Positions 54,495 through 64,000 of a stretch of DNA of 64,000 nt are shown piece by piece. The stretch covers positions 1 through 64,000 of the forward strand of contig CAOLHI010001025.1 in the NCBI GenBank assembly GCA_948474755.1. The letters run 5' to 3'. Source of the DNA: Ctenosaura bakeri. Lineage: Eukaryota > Chordata > Lepidosauria > Squamata > Iguanidae. A model generated the notes under the pieces. The model worked only from the letters and a program-made list of their open reading frames with translations. It had not been told where the DNA came from and searched no databases. The number at the start of each line of letters is the position of its first letter. Position 1 is the stretch's first letter. Both the position numbers and the translations under genes were made by a program.

Positions 54495-54957
54495 AAATAG
54501 GTACATCTGTGCCTATGCAGCCATGAACTCAGTATGTCCACCATGCAATGTCCCAAAAAGTTCAACCACATGTGCAAGGGAACTTAGAGATGTGTAAGAT
54601 ACCAACAAGATTCCATCCATCACTATGGCCATTTCCAGGAGCGTTCCACCACATGTCATGAGCGGTGCTTTTTACTCTGACTTACCCTGATACCTATCTG
54701 CACCCCCACCAGTTTCTACCAAAGCAAAGCAGAGAAAATCCTTTGTAGCTTCTGTATCGCCAATTCTCGTGGAACTCCCATTCCCCTCCCTCACTCCACC
54801 CTGCTGCCACTGATTGGTCTTTTTTTTAAAAAAGAAGAAGTTATAGAAACTGTTGCTACGTTTTAGCACAAGTGTGTGAATTGATGTAACGCTTCTGCAC
54901 GTAGGAAAAAACGCAGCAGAAACGGTTTGGGTGGTTTATATCGGAGTTTTCCCGTTT
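54495..54957. other. LPP intron, no recognised feature
   Basis: No element or gene assigned. Confidence 0.4.
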
Positions 54958-55356
54958 TAGAGAGCTGGGGATGTTTAGTTTGCAGAAGAGAAGGTTGAGA
55001 GGGGACATGAGAGCCGTGTTTAAATATTTGAAGGGATGCCATGTAGAGGAAGGAGAGAGCTTGTTTTCTGCTGCTCCAGAGACCAGGACAGGGAGCAATG
55101 GATTCAAGCTGCAGGAAAGGAGATTCCACCTGAAGCTCAGGAAGAACTTCCTGACAATCAGGGCTGTCCAGCAGTGGAATCTGCTGCCTGGGAGTCTGGT
55201 GGAGTCTCCTTCCTTGGAGGTTTTTAAGCAAAGGCTGGATGGCCATCTGTCAAAGGGAGTGCTTTGAAGGTGTTCCTGCATGGCAGGGGGTTGGACTGGA
55301 TGGCCTCTGGGGTCTCTTCCAACTCTACATTTCTATGATTCTATGATTCTATGATG
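54958..55356 (+). mobile_element. CR1 LINE 3' end
   Basis: Begins at AGAGAGCTGGGGATG; encodes [20 protein letters not shown] and RRFHLKLRKNFLTIRAVQQW; ends ATTCTATGATTCTATGATG. Confidence 0.93.
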
Positions 55357-55727
55357 TTAACCATGCTAAGACCTCAACTCGTGTGGAACCCCGGAGGACA
55401 GAACGACGTCAAAACGGTTTAACGTGCAGATGTAAAAGCGACAATACGATGCTACTGTCATGTATTAGCCTTGTGCGGAAAGGTCCCAAATGGCAATGGC
55501 AAGTGACATCACCTCACTTCTGGTGATCCATTTTGAAGGGGAAAAGGAGGGGAGACATTTGGAAGGGGGGCATTTTGGGGTAATTTCCAGCTTTCCAGCC
55601 CACTGCCACCTTAGTTGTTCTAAAAAGCACTCCCCCCAATATCCCTACTTTACCTATATACTCTAATGCAGTAGTGCCCTGTAAGATATGATGAGGGAAG
55701 CACAGCTACCCACCAACAGGATTCTAT

Positions 55728-55825
55728 AGTCATTTCCGCACGAGACTGTTATAGCGCTATTATTCCACTTTCAACATCCTATGGAATCCTGGGGTTTGCG
55801 GTTTAGGGGAGGGGCCTTTGAGGAT
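55728..55825. mobile_element. M-family MITE, left half
   Basis: CATTTCCGCACGAGACTGTT to GGTTTGCGGTTTAGGGG; no right arm. Confidence 0.75.
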
Positions 55826-56112
55826 GGCTTACAAAACCTAAAACAGATGCAGGTAAATGTTCACATCACTAAAGCGTACAGAAGCTAAAATATACTTAAA
55901 AGTGGCAACACTGTGAAAACCTCAGAAAAAACAGGAGACACAACTCAAAGTGCTCCATAAATGAATGATTTCGACTTAACACAATTCTTTTTGTCCAATA
56001 AAAGGTGCGAGTGTTCCAGCTCCAGGTATTTCTGCCATTAAATTTCAAATAGCCCCCGAAGAAGACTTTTGAAAGCCTCTACAACCTGAAATGAGTCAGG
56101 CTTTATTTAAAA

Positions 56113-56548
56113 CTAGCATATATACCCGGCATTGCCCAGGATTTTATTTTCTCGTAGGTGATACTTGTTAGAAAGATTTGAGATCTTGTGTCTCTAATTC
56201 CCCACACTGCCTTGTCCAATTACCACTAATTTTTCCCCATATTTCCCCAATCCAATCTGTATTCAGAGCTATTAATAAGCAGAGGTGGGTTCCTGAGAGA
56301 ATATATTGCCCTCCTCCTTGCTGCTAGGCCTCATCACCATAACAACTGGTCTATTCAAGACAGACACAATTGACTGAGGCCCAAGAGCTCTCTGGCTGAG
56401 AATTCTAAAGGCCCTTCGCTAAACTGCAAACCCCAGAATTCCATAGAATCTTCTTAGGCAGCCAATCACATGAGGTCTTTGCCTGCAGCCAATCGTAGGA
56501 GGTCTTTGACTAACACAGACAAATACACATTGACTTTTATATATTAGA
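56113..56548 (-). mobile_element. Helitron, non-autonomous, H2
   Basis: Minus strand starts TCTAATATATAAAAGTC and ends GGGTATATATGCTAG, inserted between A and T. Same ends and hairpin (CCGGCATTGCCCAGG on the plus strand) as H1. Carries the same MITE-derived segment (CTCTGGCTGAGAATTCTAAA, CTGCAAACCCCAGAATTCC) but fewer ATTGGCTG units. Confidence 0.88.
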
Positions 56549-56842
56549 TCAGGAAATCATTCCTTTTTTGAGCACCTTGAGATGGGTCCCCAGTTTCTTA
56601 TGTGGGTGTTATTGGGTACTCTCCATTTTTGCTTCCTTCAACTGACTAGAAAGTCATTTAAATGTATATCCATTAAAAATAAAAAAAGCAAAAAATACAG
56701 ACCATGTGGCTCATTAGTAAAAGCTCCAAAGCAAAGAAGCATACACTTCTGTGGATTCACAGGACGTTGTCAAGATGAGCCAAACCCCAAAGGTTCCTCC
56801 CGCCTCCCATGGAGAGGATGGGATGTAGGCTTTGCCTCTTAC
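56549..56842. other. LPP intron, donor-proximal end
   Basis: The intron begins (minus strand) GTAAGAGGCAAAGCC. No element recognised. Confidence 0.6.
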
Positions 56843-57493
56843 CTTTGGTTGCAAGAGAGGGCGCTGAGCCACCGGGGCAGGTTCTGTGCCATAGGGCTTC
56901 TTGGCACCGGAGGATGGGTACTGCCCAGCTGGATTCTGGGCTGCGGAACCAGGAGGAGCGTATGCCGATTCGGGCTTCCAGGTGCTTTGTGGCACAGAGG
57001 TGGATTCGGTACCGTTCCGCCCCCCGTAACTTGGGCCTCCGGGATAGGTCGGCTCTTGGAAGCGCCCCTGTGGCGGGGCATAACCATAACTTGGTTCTGG
57101 TTGGGGTGCATAGCTGTAATCAAGGCCCCGGGGCTGAGGTGGGTTATAGGACGCCGTCCCTTGGGAATAAGAAGGCTGCGGTCCCTGGCTGGAGGGCACA
57201 CCGCTATACTGGGTGGCTGGCGGTTGGAAGTGGGGGGTTGGCTGAGCTGACTTCACTTGCACGTTGAACGCTGGGCGGGAAGGGGTCGAAGCTGTGGTGT
57301 AAGAAGCTGGTATCGGCTGAGGTTTCAGGGTGCCGACCGGCGTCACTGGGATCGGAGACGGCTGAGAGCCTGGCTTCGAGGCCGATTTCTTGGTGGCGGT
57401 CAGAGGAGGCTGGTTTGGAATGACCATGCGTTTGTGTCCAGTGACGGGGGTGGACATTGGCGGTGTGGAAACCCCACTTGGAATCCCAGAGCC
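56843..57493 (-). CDS. LPP: LPP coding exon (proline-rich linker), partial gene
   Basis: Large internal exon of lipoma-preferred partner, which links actin-regulating partners (alpha-actinin, VASP) to focal adhesions. The minus strand is open for 217 codons. Codons 17-32 read VTGHKRMVIPNQPPLT, codons 76-84 FNVQVKSAQ, a Tyr/Pro-rich part follows (EPSYGYAPPQGR), and the exon closes with QRPLLQPK. These words and their order match vertebrate LPP. The acceptor is a C/T tract ending TTTTCACAG at 57494; the donor is CCAAAG|GTAAGA with GT at 56842-56841. Both phases are 0. The region is low-complexity (Pro, Ser, Tyr, Gln), as expected for a disordered scaffold. Upstream exons (N-terminal part with VASP- and actinin-binding sites) lie right of the window. 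No frameshift or stop is seen. Confidence 0.95.
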
Positions 57494-58290
57494 CTGTGAA
57501 AAAGGGGGGGAAACCAAGAAGAGATGCGTTCATTTGGGTCTGAGATGAGCACTTAATTCTCAAAGGTAGTTATCCATCAAAGACCACACCCAGAGCTCAG
57601 GAACAATCCAAATACAGCTAAGCAAAGGAGGGAATTCCAGGTCCAAACAACATGGCCATCAAAAAGAATGGATAACTCTAGAATTCAAGCTCTGGGAGAC
57701 AGGCCTTTATTGTCCTACAGGCAGTCTCCAAATCTTAAATTGCTAGTCATTTAGAAAGGGATACATAACATGGATACGGGGACAAGATTCTGCCACAAAT
57801 CCAGATGGAAACTCTGTCCCCAGTAGCATTTTGATCCAGTAGCATCACCTACAAAGTCAGAGATACATTTACTGGCTCTTTCTCCAATGTGAGAGACGCC
57901 ATCCTATGCCAGCAATGCCCCTCTACACTGGAGACACAGAACAGTCTCCAACAAGAGGATTAACGGACACAAATCTAACATTAGAAATGGCAATACTCCA
58001 AAACCTGTTGCAAAACATTTCTGGACACACAGTAAGGGATTTACAGGTTGCAGTCCTTGAACAAGGAAATTGCAAAGAAAGATGAGAAAGAAAAACAGGT
58101 GAGTTGAATTACATTCACAAATTCCAACCCATTAGCAGAGGTCTGAGCAAAGACAACGGCTTCACTCCATACAGTGACATAAGAGTCCTTGCTACTGTAC
58201 ATATAACAAATGGAATCTTCTCACAGAGAATTTTGAACCTTGGGAAATTGACTTTTGGTAAGCAGGTGGATTTATTTAACCCATCAACAC
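57494..58290. other. LPP upstream intron, no recognised feature
   Basis: Apart from the C/T tract of the acceptor (57494-57520), no signal was found. Confidence 0.5.
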
Positions 58291-58693
58291 CAGAGGTGCA
58301 TCTAGGGTGGGGCAACTGGGGCATGTGCCTTGGGCACTAATACCAGGGGGTTGCAAAAAAGCCGAACTCCTTCCACCCAGGCCTGGCCTGCCGTTGCCCC
58401 CCCCCGCCCTTACCAGGGTTGTTCTTGGCCTCATGAAGCAGCAGTGGCGGCAGCAGCCCTCCCTCTCAGGCCTGGTCCACCACCTCCCCCTACCCCACCT
58501 GGGGTCATTCCTGTCCCAGTGTGGAGGTGGTGGTGGCGGCGGTGGCAGCAGCCCCTCCCTCCCGGGCCTGGCCCACTGCTGCCTCCACCCCATGCCTTCC
58601 TCAGCCCGGGGTGACAGAGGTGGCAGAAGCAGCACCTAGGATTTGCAAATTCTACACTTGCCCTAGGCGCTTTTGAACCTAGATACGCCACTG
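58291..58693. mobile_element. hAT-type MITE with 8-bp target duplication
   Basis: Ends CAGAGGTGCATCTAGG and CCTAGATACGCCACTG are inverted hAT-like termini. ATCAACAC (58283-58290) and ATCGACAC (58694-58701) form an 8-bp duplication with one change. The 403-bp interior is GC-rich with GGTGGTGG runs and no transposase. Confidence 0.88.
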
Positions 58694-59204
58694 ATCGACA
58701 CTAACCGCTGTAAAGATCAGGAAGACATGCATTATATTACACAGTCTGTTCTTTGAAAATTTAGGACCAAAGTCATGACCTGCATCATTGTGGAGCCTAT
58801 TACACTCTATCCCACTCTCACAACTGTGTAAATACGCTTTATACCTCAGCATTTACTATCACTCTGTCCTGCATCCAAAGAAATGGGTTTATATCCATGA
58901 AAACTCATAAGAATATGAAAACTAGTTCTTTTTCAAGGTGCAGACACATTTCTTTTTCTTTTCCCCCTTGCCTCTTTCCTTCTTCTTCCTTTCTAATAGG
59001 AAATAGCCTATGATGCAAGGAAGCAGCATAGCTACTTTTTTTTAAAACTACGTTCTTGGTAGGGTTTTAATTCTCTGCTAATGTTCGTCTCTAAAAGAAA
59101 CAAGTAATTTCAGCAATTTGCTTCTCACTGTTAGAATGTCTCTGAAAGCTATTCACAGTTTGAGAACTATTTTGCACAAGATTTGCATGTGATTTTTTTT
59201 TTTA

Positions 59205-59470
59205 AAGCAAAACCCTCCAACATTTTTCGGTGAAGGAAACAATATTATCTGTGCTTAAATAATATGCCTGTGCAGCAATATCATTTTCTGTGCAGAAAAT
59301 GCTGTTTTCTGTACCAAAAGTGGTCCTTTCTGTGCAAAACAACCATGCACAAATTTTGAGTGGAATAATTAGCAAATTTGTAAATGTTCTCATCAGTCCA
59401 AGATTCCATTTGACTCCTGGAAGATTGTCTTCCTAATTTCTTTCCAAATATTTTTGAAATGCTCTTGCTA
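59205..59470. repeat. TTTTCTGTGCAGAAAA repeat, copy 3
   Basis: Contains CATTTTCTGTGCAGAAAATG, a perfect palindrome, followed by TGTTTTCTGTACC and GTTCTCATCAGTCCAAGATT. Related to 2680-2900 and 35150-35330. Confidence 0.5.
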
Positions 59471-59489
59471 TCCTGACTCTGCAGTTGCT

Positions 59490-59628
59490 ACTCTAGATTT
59501 GTGGTCATTGTGTGTTTTCAAGTGATTTCTGACTCTGGTGAACCTATTACAAATTTTTTTCTGGGGGCTGACAGTGTGTTTTTTTGCCCAAAGTCACCCA
59601 GTGTTTCCATGGCCAAGCAGGGAATATC
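59490..59628 (-). mobile_element. Sauria-type SINE fragment
   Basis: GTGTGTTTTCAAGTGATTTC, GCCCAAAGTCACCCAGTG, CCATGGCCAAGCAGGGAAT; 5' part lost. Confidence 0.7.
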
Positions 59629-59650
59629 TAGGTAGGTAGGTAGGTAGGTA
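59629..59650 (+). repeat. (GGTA)n microsatellite
   Basis: Five tandem GTAG/GGTA units. Confidence 0.85.
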
Positions 59651-59667
59651 AGTGTGTGCGTGTATAC

Positions 59668-60300
59668 AGTCATCTCTCCCCATTCACTAGGGTTAGGAGC
59701 ACAGGACCCCAGTGAAAGTGGAAAAACCGTGATTAACGCTAGGCTCTCTCAAACCATATTTCACACAGAAAAAAAGTTTGATTACCATATTCAACCCCCC
59801 ATGGATTCCTCTGAGGTATCAGGGTTCCTTCATGAGGCAGAAGTGGGGGGGGGCTGGTAGGGCTTCCAGCCACCTCTGCTGCTGTCCCACACCATTTTTA
59901 AGAGGGAATTACAAGCCTCCTTTCCAGTTTCCCAGTCTCACAAGGCTTGCAGTCCCTATTAAAAATGGCACGGGGGCAGCAGAGGTGTCAGCAAATAATC
60001 CATGAATAATCAAGTCTGCAAAGGTAAAACCACACATCTGGAGGGCTGACCTCAGGTGCTTCTTTTCCAGGGGAACTTTATCTCTTGGCAGCTCCTTGGT
60101 GGCTCTTGGCAGCCACGTGGCTCTTCAAAAATCCACCTCGGCTCATCCACTTCCATCAGCAGCTGCCTTGCCAGCTAAGAACAGCTGCATCTGATTTTGC
60201 AACACCACACCCCACCTCCCAATGCCCCCCACACCCAAGGACAGAGACGGGCATGAGAGAGGAAGTACAGGGCCCCCTTTCCCTCTCCTTTTCCTGACCT
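59668..60300. repeat. Dispersed repeat shared with 63028-63310
   Basis: ACAGTCATCTCTCCCCATTC at the left resembles the end of the 'tccacagat' TIR elements. 60058-60260 (GCTTCTTTTCCAGGGG, CTTGGCAGC, CTTGCCAGCTAAGAACAGC, CACACCCAAGGA) aligns with 63116-63300 (CTTCTTTTCGGGGGTAGC, CTTGGCAGC, CTGGCCAGCTAAGGGCAG, CGACACCCAAGGA). Confidence 0.55.
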
Positions 60301-60301
60301 G

Positions 60302-60477
60302 GGCCATTTCTGCATGAGGCTGTTCTACCACGATGATTCCACTTTCAACATCCTATGGAATCCTGGGGTTTGCAGTTTCGGGAGGGGCCGACCAGCCCGA
60401 GAACTGCAAACCCCAGGATTCCATAGGATGTTGCAAGTGGAATCATAGCGCTATAACAGCCCTGTGCGGAAATGGCT
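60302..60477. mobile_element. M-family MITE, complete, CTG duplication
   Basis: GGCCATTTCTGCATGAGGCT and AGCCCTGTGCGGAAATGGCT; CTG at 60299-60301 and 60478-60480. Hairpin-forming arms around GGCCGACCAGCCC. Confidence 0.9.
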
Positions 60478-60480
60478 CTG

Positions 60481-61252
60481 GTTTGGACCCTGTGTGCCTG
60501 CTTTCCCCACGATGCCTCAGCCCCCTTTCCATAGACACAGACATGCTTTGATATTTGTGCTTTTCCCCACTTTTGCAAAGGTCTGGACACCTAAACCTCG
60601 TGACTGTGGAGGCCAAGTGCGTATGGACTTTCTTCCACTTTATTTTCATTCCATCAGAATTCAGTGCTTGCCCCCAGACATTAAAACCCAAGGATTAAAT
60701 TATATTTGCTGCACTTGCATAAAATGCAATTCATTTCAAGGCAGAGTCAGTACTGTGGGATTCTCAGGAGCATTGTTAAAACCATAGGTTAAGCCAGGTT
60801 AATTTCCCTCCCTTCTTTAATTTACAAGTACATTTGCAAATTGCAATTGGCCATGAAGGCGGTGAGTGGGGGGGGCAGAGATCAAACTGCAAAGAGCATG
60901 GCCCCACTTGTTGGCAGGGGAAGACTGAGGAGGGCAGGGGCTGTCCATACAAAGTGGAAAGCTTGGCTCACCTTTGCCTTTGAGTGAGTGAAAAAGCTCC
61001 ATTAAAGAAAGAAGCTGGTTCTTTCAAATGGGGAAAAAAGGGGAAAGAAAAGCAGCACAGAGGCTTCTGATGTTGAAAAAGAAAAAGAAAATCAGTATCT
61101 CGGTAAAGCAGTACAAAGCCGTTTCTGTCAAAGAGCCAAACATGACAGCAGAAGCATTAAACAAGGATACGTCTGTGCATGTGTGTGCAGAAAGTGTTCT
61201 GGGAAGGCATATTAGAAGGGTGAGTGGGATAGGCAAGTTAGAAGAAGGCTCA
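60481..61252. other. LPP intron, no recognised feature
   Basis: No gene or element assigned. An A-rich tract lies near 61071-61090. Confidence 0.4.
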
Positions 61253-62065
61253 GAATCATAGAATCCTAGAATCCTAGAGTTGGAAGAGACCCCAGGGGCC
61301 ATCCAGTCCAACCCCCTGCAATGCAGGAATACCCATCAAAGCGTTCCGAACAGATGGCCATCCAGCCTCTGCTTAAAAACCTCCAAAGAAGGAGGAGACT
61401 CCACCACACTCCGAGGCAGCAGATTCCACTGCCGGACAGCCCTGACCGTCAGGAAGTTCTTCCTGAGGTTCAGGTGGAATCTCCTTTCCTGCAGCTTGAA
61501 TCCATTGCTCCTTGTCCTGGTCTCTGGAGCAGCAGAAAACAAGCCCTCTCCCTCCTCTACATGGCATCCCTTCAAATATTTAAACATGGCTATCATGTTC
61601 CCTCTTAACCTTCTCTTCTCCAGACTAAGATGCTCCTCACAGGGCATGGCTTCCAGACCCTTCACCATTTTGGTTGCCCTCCTCTGGACACGTTCCAGCT
61701 TGTCGACATCCTTCTTGAATTGAGGTGCCCAGAACTGGACACAGGATTCCAAATGAGGCCTAACCAATGCAGAATAGAGTGGTACCATTACCTCCCTCGC
61801 TCCAGACACCATACTCCTATTGATGCAACCAAGAATCGTGTTGGCTTTCTTGGCTGCCATGTCACACTGCTAACTCATGTTCAGCTTGTGATCTACCAAG
61901 ACTCCTAGATCCTTTTCACACATACTGCTACCCAGCCACACGTCCCCCATCCTATACTTGTGACTTTCATTTTTTCTGCCCAAGTGCAGGACCCGACATT
62001 TCTCTCTGTTGAAATTCATTTTGTTAGCTTTGGCCCAGCTCTCCAATCTGTCAAGGTCGTATTGA
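61253..62065 (-). mobile_element. CR1 LINE 3' end, about 810 bp
   Basis: Plus strand starts AGAATCATAGAATCCTAG. Minus strand encodes [56 protein letters not shown] and [20 protein letters not shown]. One deletion near 61628 shifts the frame. Confidence 0.94.
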
Positions 62066-63027
62066 CAAGCCAATCATATTGGCTTGTTTAGCTGCTGCGT
62101 CACACGATGGCTAATGGTCTTATGGACAAATATGGGCTTTCAGGTAGTCTGGACGTTAGCTGCACAGGGCAGGGTGGGAGAGGACAAGCAGTGGGCATGG
62201 AATCCTGCCCTTCCCTGTAGCCTCGGGCAAAAGCTGCAGCCCCACCCCAGCTTGTGTGCTCTTCTTCGTTAATGACTTTAATAACTTTTGCCATCTTGAC
62301 TACATGCTGATGTTGCTTGGCCACACGTGTCACATTTTTTCAGAGGACTGACACCTATACTTTAGCAGGAAAAGAAAAGACTGGTCCTCCATCCTGATTT
62401 TTTTTTTTTTAAATGTTCTCCATTCTGGACAGAGGAATGACAAGGTTTTCATTTTGGCTACACAGACAGGAAAGGGATTTTATTGTCCCCTCTGCCTTCT
62501 GGGAAGGATGCCAGGTACTGAAAGAAGGACTGGTGAACATCTGTTTTTAGCAGGCTGGGGTTTAGGGCTAAGCACTAATAACATGGAGGATTTACCACTG
62601 CTATTATCTTGAAGGATTTCTGGTTTTGTTCCTTTTAAAAATAGACAAAGAGAAACTCTAGCCAGCAGACCCAATCCAAGGCATGGAGGATTCCCATTTG
62701 ACTCCATTTCCTCTTCTAAGAACCTCTTTGGAAGAATCTGGTTTAGCCATCCTGGGACCTGAATCATTCAAACCTAGATTCAGGTCCTAGACCTTATTGT
62801 AACTCAGAATTTTATCTGGAAACAGATACAGGGACATCCACTCCTTGGTGGACAGGCCATTGCCACAGAGCTCCTTTCCCATCATCCCCAGCCCCCTTTA
62901 TTTACTGCTTTTTAGTATGACTTGATGGATTATCTTTCCATACTCCCAGTACAGGAGCCAAGGTGGCTCATAATACAGATTGAAACAAAGCATTGCTAGA
63001 TCAATAATCGATATTTTTAAAAAATAC
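62066..63027. other. LPP intron, no recognised feature
   Basis: 62270-62330 has ATAACTTTTGCCATCTTGAC, a word also in the dispersed repeat at 13270/37150, so a short piece of that family may be here. Poly(T) at 62399-62411. Confidence 0.4.
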
Positions 63028-63310
63028 AGTTGGCCCTCCACATTTGCAGATTTTTAAGTTTCACGGATTGATTATTCATATGAGTTTCTCCAACCCTTGC
63101 CCCCTCAACACAGGAGCTTCTTTTCGGGGGTAGCTTTGCTTCTTGGCAGCAATAATCAGACCAAAAAGCCCTTTAAAAGCCTGCCTCTGGTCCTCCTTCT
63201 CCTCCTCCACCAGCCATTGTCTGGCCAGCTAAGGGCAGATCACAGACCAATTTCTCAGCCCCACAAATCTCTCCCGAAGCCTCCCCCGACACCCAAGGAA
63301 GGAGATGGCC
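63028..63310. repeat. Dispersed repeat, second copy
   Basis: Counterpart of 59668-60300: starts ACAGTTGGCCCTCCACATTT and continues with the CTTGGCAGC and CAGCTAAGGGCAG block. Confidence 0.55.
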
Positions 63311-63411
63311 AAGAAAGAGAGGGCCACCATGCTGACCTGCCCCGAAACCCACTGGGTGCCCTGGATCAAGTTCCACTTCTCTCGACCTGAGAAGAAGATG
63401 ATGCCAAACCT

Positions 63412-63424
63412 CCTTGGAATAAAT
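63412..63424 (+). repeat. Left target-site duplication of the 18S insert
   Basis: CCTTGGAATAAAT, identical to 63687-63699. Confidence 0.9.
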
Positions 63425-63686
63425 CCTCGGGCCGATCGCATGCCCCCGTGGCGGCGACGACGCATTCGAATGTCTGTCCTATCAACTTTCGATGGTACTT
63501 TCTGCGCCTACCATGGTGACCACGGGTAAATCAGTTATGGTTCCTTTGGTCGCTCCCCCGTTCCTTGGATAACTGTGTAATTCTAGAGCTAATACATGCC
63601 AACGAGCGCTGACCTCCGGGGATGCGTGCATTTATCAGACCAAAACCAACCCGGGCTCGCCCGGCCGCTTTGGTGACCCTAGATAA
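63425..63686 (+). pseudogene. 18S rRNA pseudogene, two segments in permuted order
   Basis: Bases 63527-63686 read TAAATCAGTTATGGTTCC, GTAATTCTAGAGCTAATACA, GATGCGTGCATTTATCAGAC and end CTAGATAA: 18S positions of roughly 100 to 280. Bases 63425-63526 read CCTCGGGCCGATCGCATGCC, GACGACGCATTCGAATGTCT and TACCATGGTGACCACGGG: the segment that directly follows in 18S. So the downstream block is placed before the upstream block, and the two outer ends are exactly adjacent in 18S (GATAA|CCTCGG). CCTTGGAATAAAT flanks both sides (63412-63424, 63687-63699). Point changes and small deletions (GTGGTAATTC has become GTGTAATTC) show it is not functional. rRNA-sense is the plus strand; there is no A tail. Confidence 0.93.
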
Positions 63687-63699
63687 CCTTGGAATAAAT
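63687..63699 (+). repeat. Right target-site duplication of the 18S insert
   Basis: CCTTGGAATAAAT, followed by CTGGACAAG, which would continue the left flank AAACCT in the empty site. Confidence 0.9.
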
Positions 63700-63714
63700 C
63701 TGGACAAGAAATGC

Positions 63715-63770
63715 CTAGGACAGAGTTGTTATAAGTCTGAGCTGAAGGCACATAACAACAACAGACAATG
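63715..63770 (+). mobile_element. Sauria-type SINE 3' tail
   Basis: TTATAAGTCTGAGCTGAAGG and CACATAACAACAACAGAC match the BovB-like tail of the SINE at 51515-51745. Confidence 0.6.
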
Positions 63771-63978
63771 ACTGGGGGGAAAGCCTATCCAAAACCAGAG
63801 AAATTGCTAAAGGGTGGTGCCATGGGCAAAAGTCCATGGGAGAGCCTGGGATCACAGTAAGATTTCCCAGCCTGGCTTTCCCAGTCCCAGAAGGATCCTG
63901 GGTCTGTTCCAAAAAGTCTTTCTTTCCTGGTATTTAGATGCAAATCTACTTTGCACCCAGGTCAGACTATTTGTCCTG

Positions 63979-64000
63979 AGCCATTTCTGCATGAGTCTGT
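63979..64000. mobile_element. M-family MITE, cut by the window edge
   Basis: AGCCATTTCTGCATGAGTCT is the left end of an M copy; CTG precedes it, as for the copy at 60302. Confidence 0.7.

Larger units (their letters stand above)
3101..56842 (-). other. LPP: LPP intron of 53.7 kb between the two visible exons
   Basis: Bounded by GTAAGA at the right and TTCTGCAG at the left (minus strand). It contains nearly all the repeats listed. No other protein-coding exon with splice signals and a recognisable protein was found inside. Confidence 0.85.

Noticed and set aside
3101..56842. Intronic microRNA gene such as the mammalian miR-28 hosted by LPP
   Set aside because: I looked for a compact hairpin outside repeats and found none I could support; the hairpins seen belong to MITEs and foldback elements.
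56582..57267. Plus-strand frames of 222 and 152 codons over the large LPP exon
   Set aside because: Antisense shadows of the LPP coding frame.
63425..63686. Functional rDNA or assembly contamination by an rRNA unit
   Set aside because: Only about 260 bp, permuted, with point changes and flanked by a direct repeat in ordinary intron sequence.

Overview
The window is a piece of a vertebrate nuclear genome, most likely a squamate reptile (probably a lizard). It is packed with CR1 LINE 3' ends, BovB/RTE and L1 fragments, two tRNA-type SINE families, Helitrons, hAT and pogo-like MITEs and solo LTRs, and has no prokaryotic gene structure. Species cannot be named from the sequence alone.

Only one protein-coding gene is supported: LPP (lipoma-preferred partner, a zyxin-family LIM protein of focal adhesions), on the minus strand. 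Two coding exons are visible. A 651-bp exon (56843-57493) encodes part of the proline-rich linker, and a 124-bp exon (2977-3100) encodes the acidic segment just before the first LIM domain. Both have canonical AG/GT splice signals and compatible phases. The intron between them is 53,742 bp. The left 2,976 bp belong to the next intron and the right 6.5 kb to the preceding one, so almost the whole window is intronic and transcribed right to left.

The introns are a layered record of transposition. From left to right: CR1, the short LPP exon, solo LTR A, a GC-rich TIR element, CR1, a pogo-type MITE and solo LTR B (to 8.1 kb); microsatellite and a degenerate tandem array (9.6-10.1 kb); CR1s, SINEs and a near-perfect palindrome (10-18.3 kb); a BovB LINE split by a GC-rich TIR element and a CR1 (19.2-20.8 kb); a candidate LTR, an L2-like fragment and another GC-rich element (21-23.3 kb); an L1 insertion, CR1 and an hAT with a nested SINE (24.4-27 kb); a GC-rich element inside an AAGTC-rich repeat (30.9-32.1 kb); a run of same-orientation SINEs (32.2-33.4 kb); multi-level nests at 37.3-40.9 kb; a Helitron (41 kb); more nested CR1/GC-rich/MITE insertions (43-55 kb); a second Helitron (56.1 kb); the large LPP exon; an hAT MITE (58.3 kb); and a rearranged 18S rRNA pseudogene at 63.4-63.7 kb.

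Most notable are: (1) an 18S rRNA fragment whose two halves are in circularly permuted order, flanked by a 13-bp direct repeat; (2) nine copies of a GC-rich, CpG-rich terminal-inverted-repeat element that shares its outer TIR and 3-bp target duplication with an abundant AT-type MITE, most copies carrying a strong 5' splice-site-like motif; (3) a Helitron family that has picked up part of that MITE.
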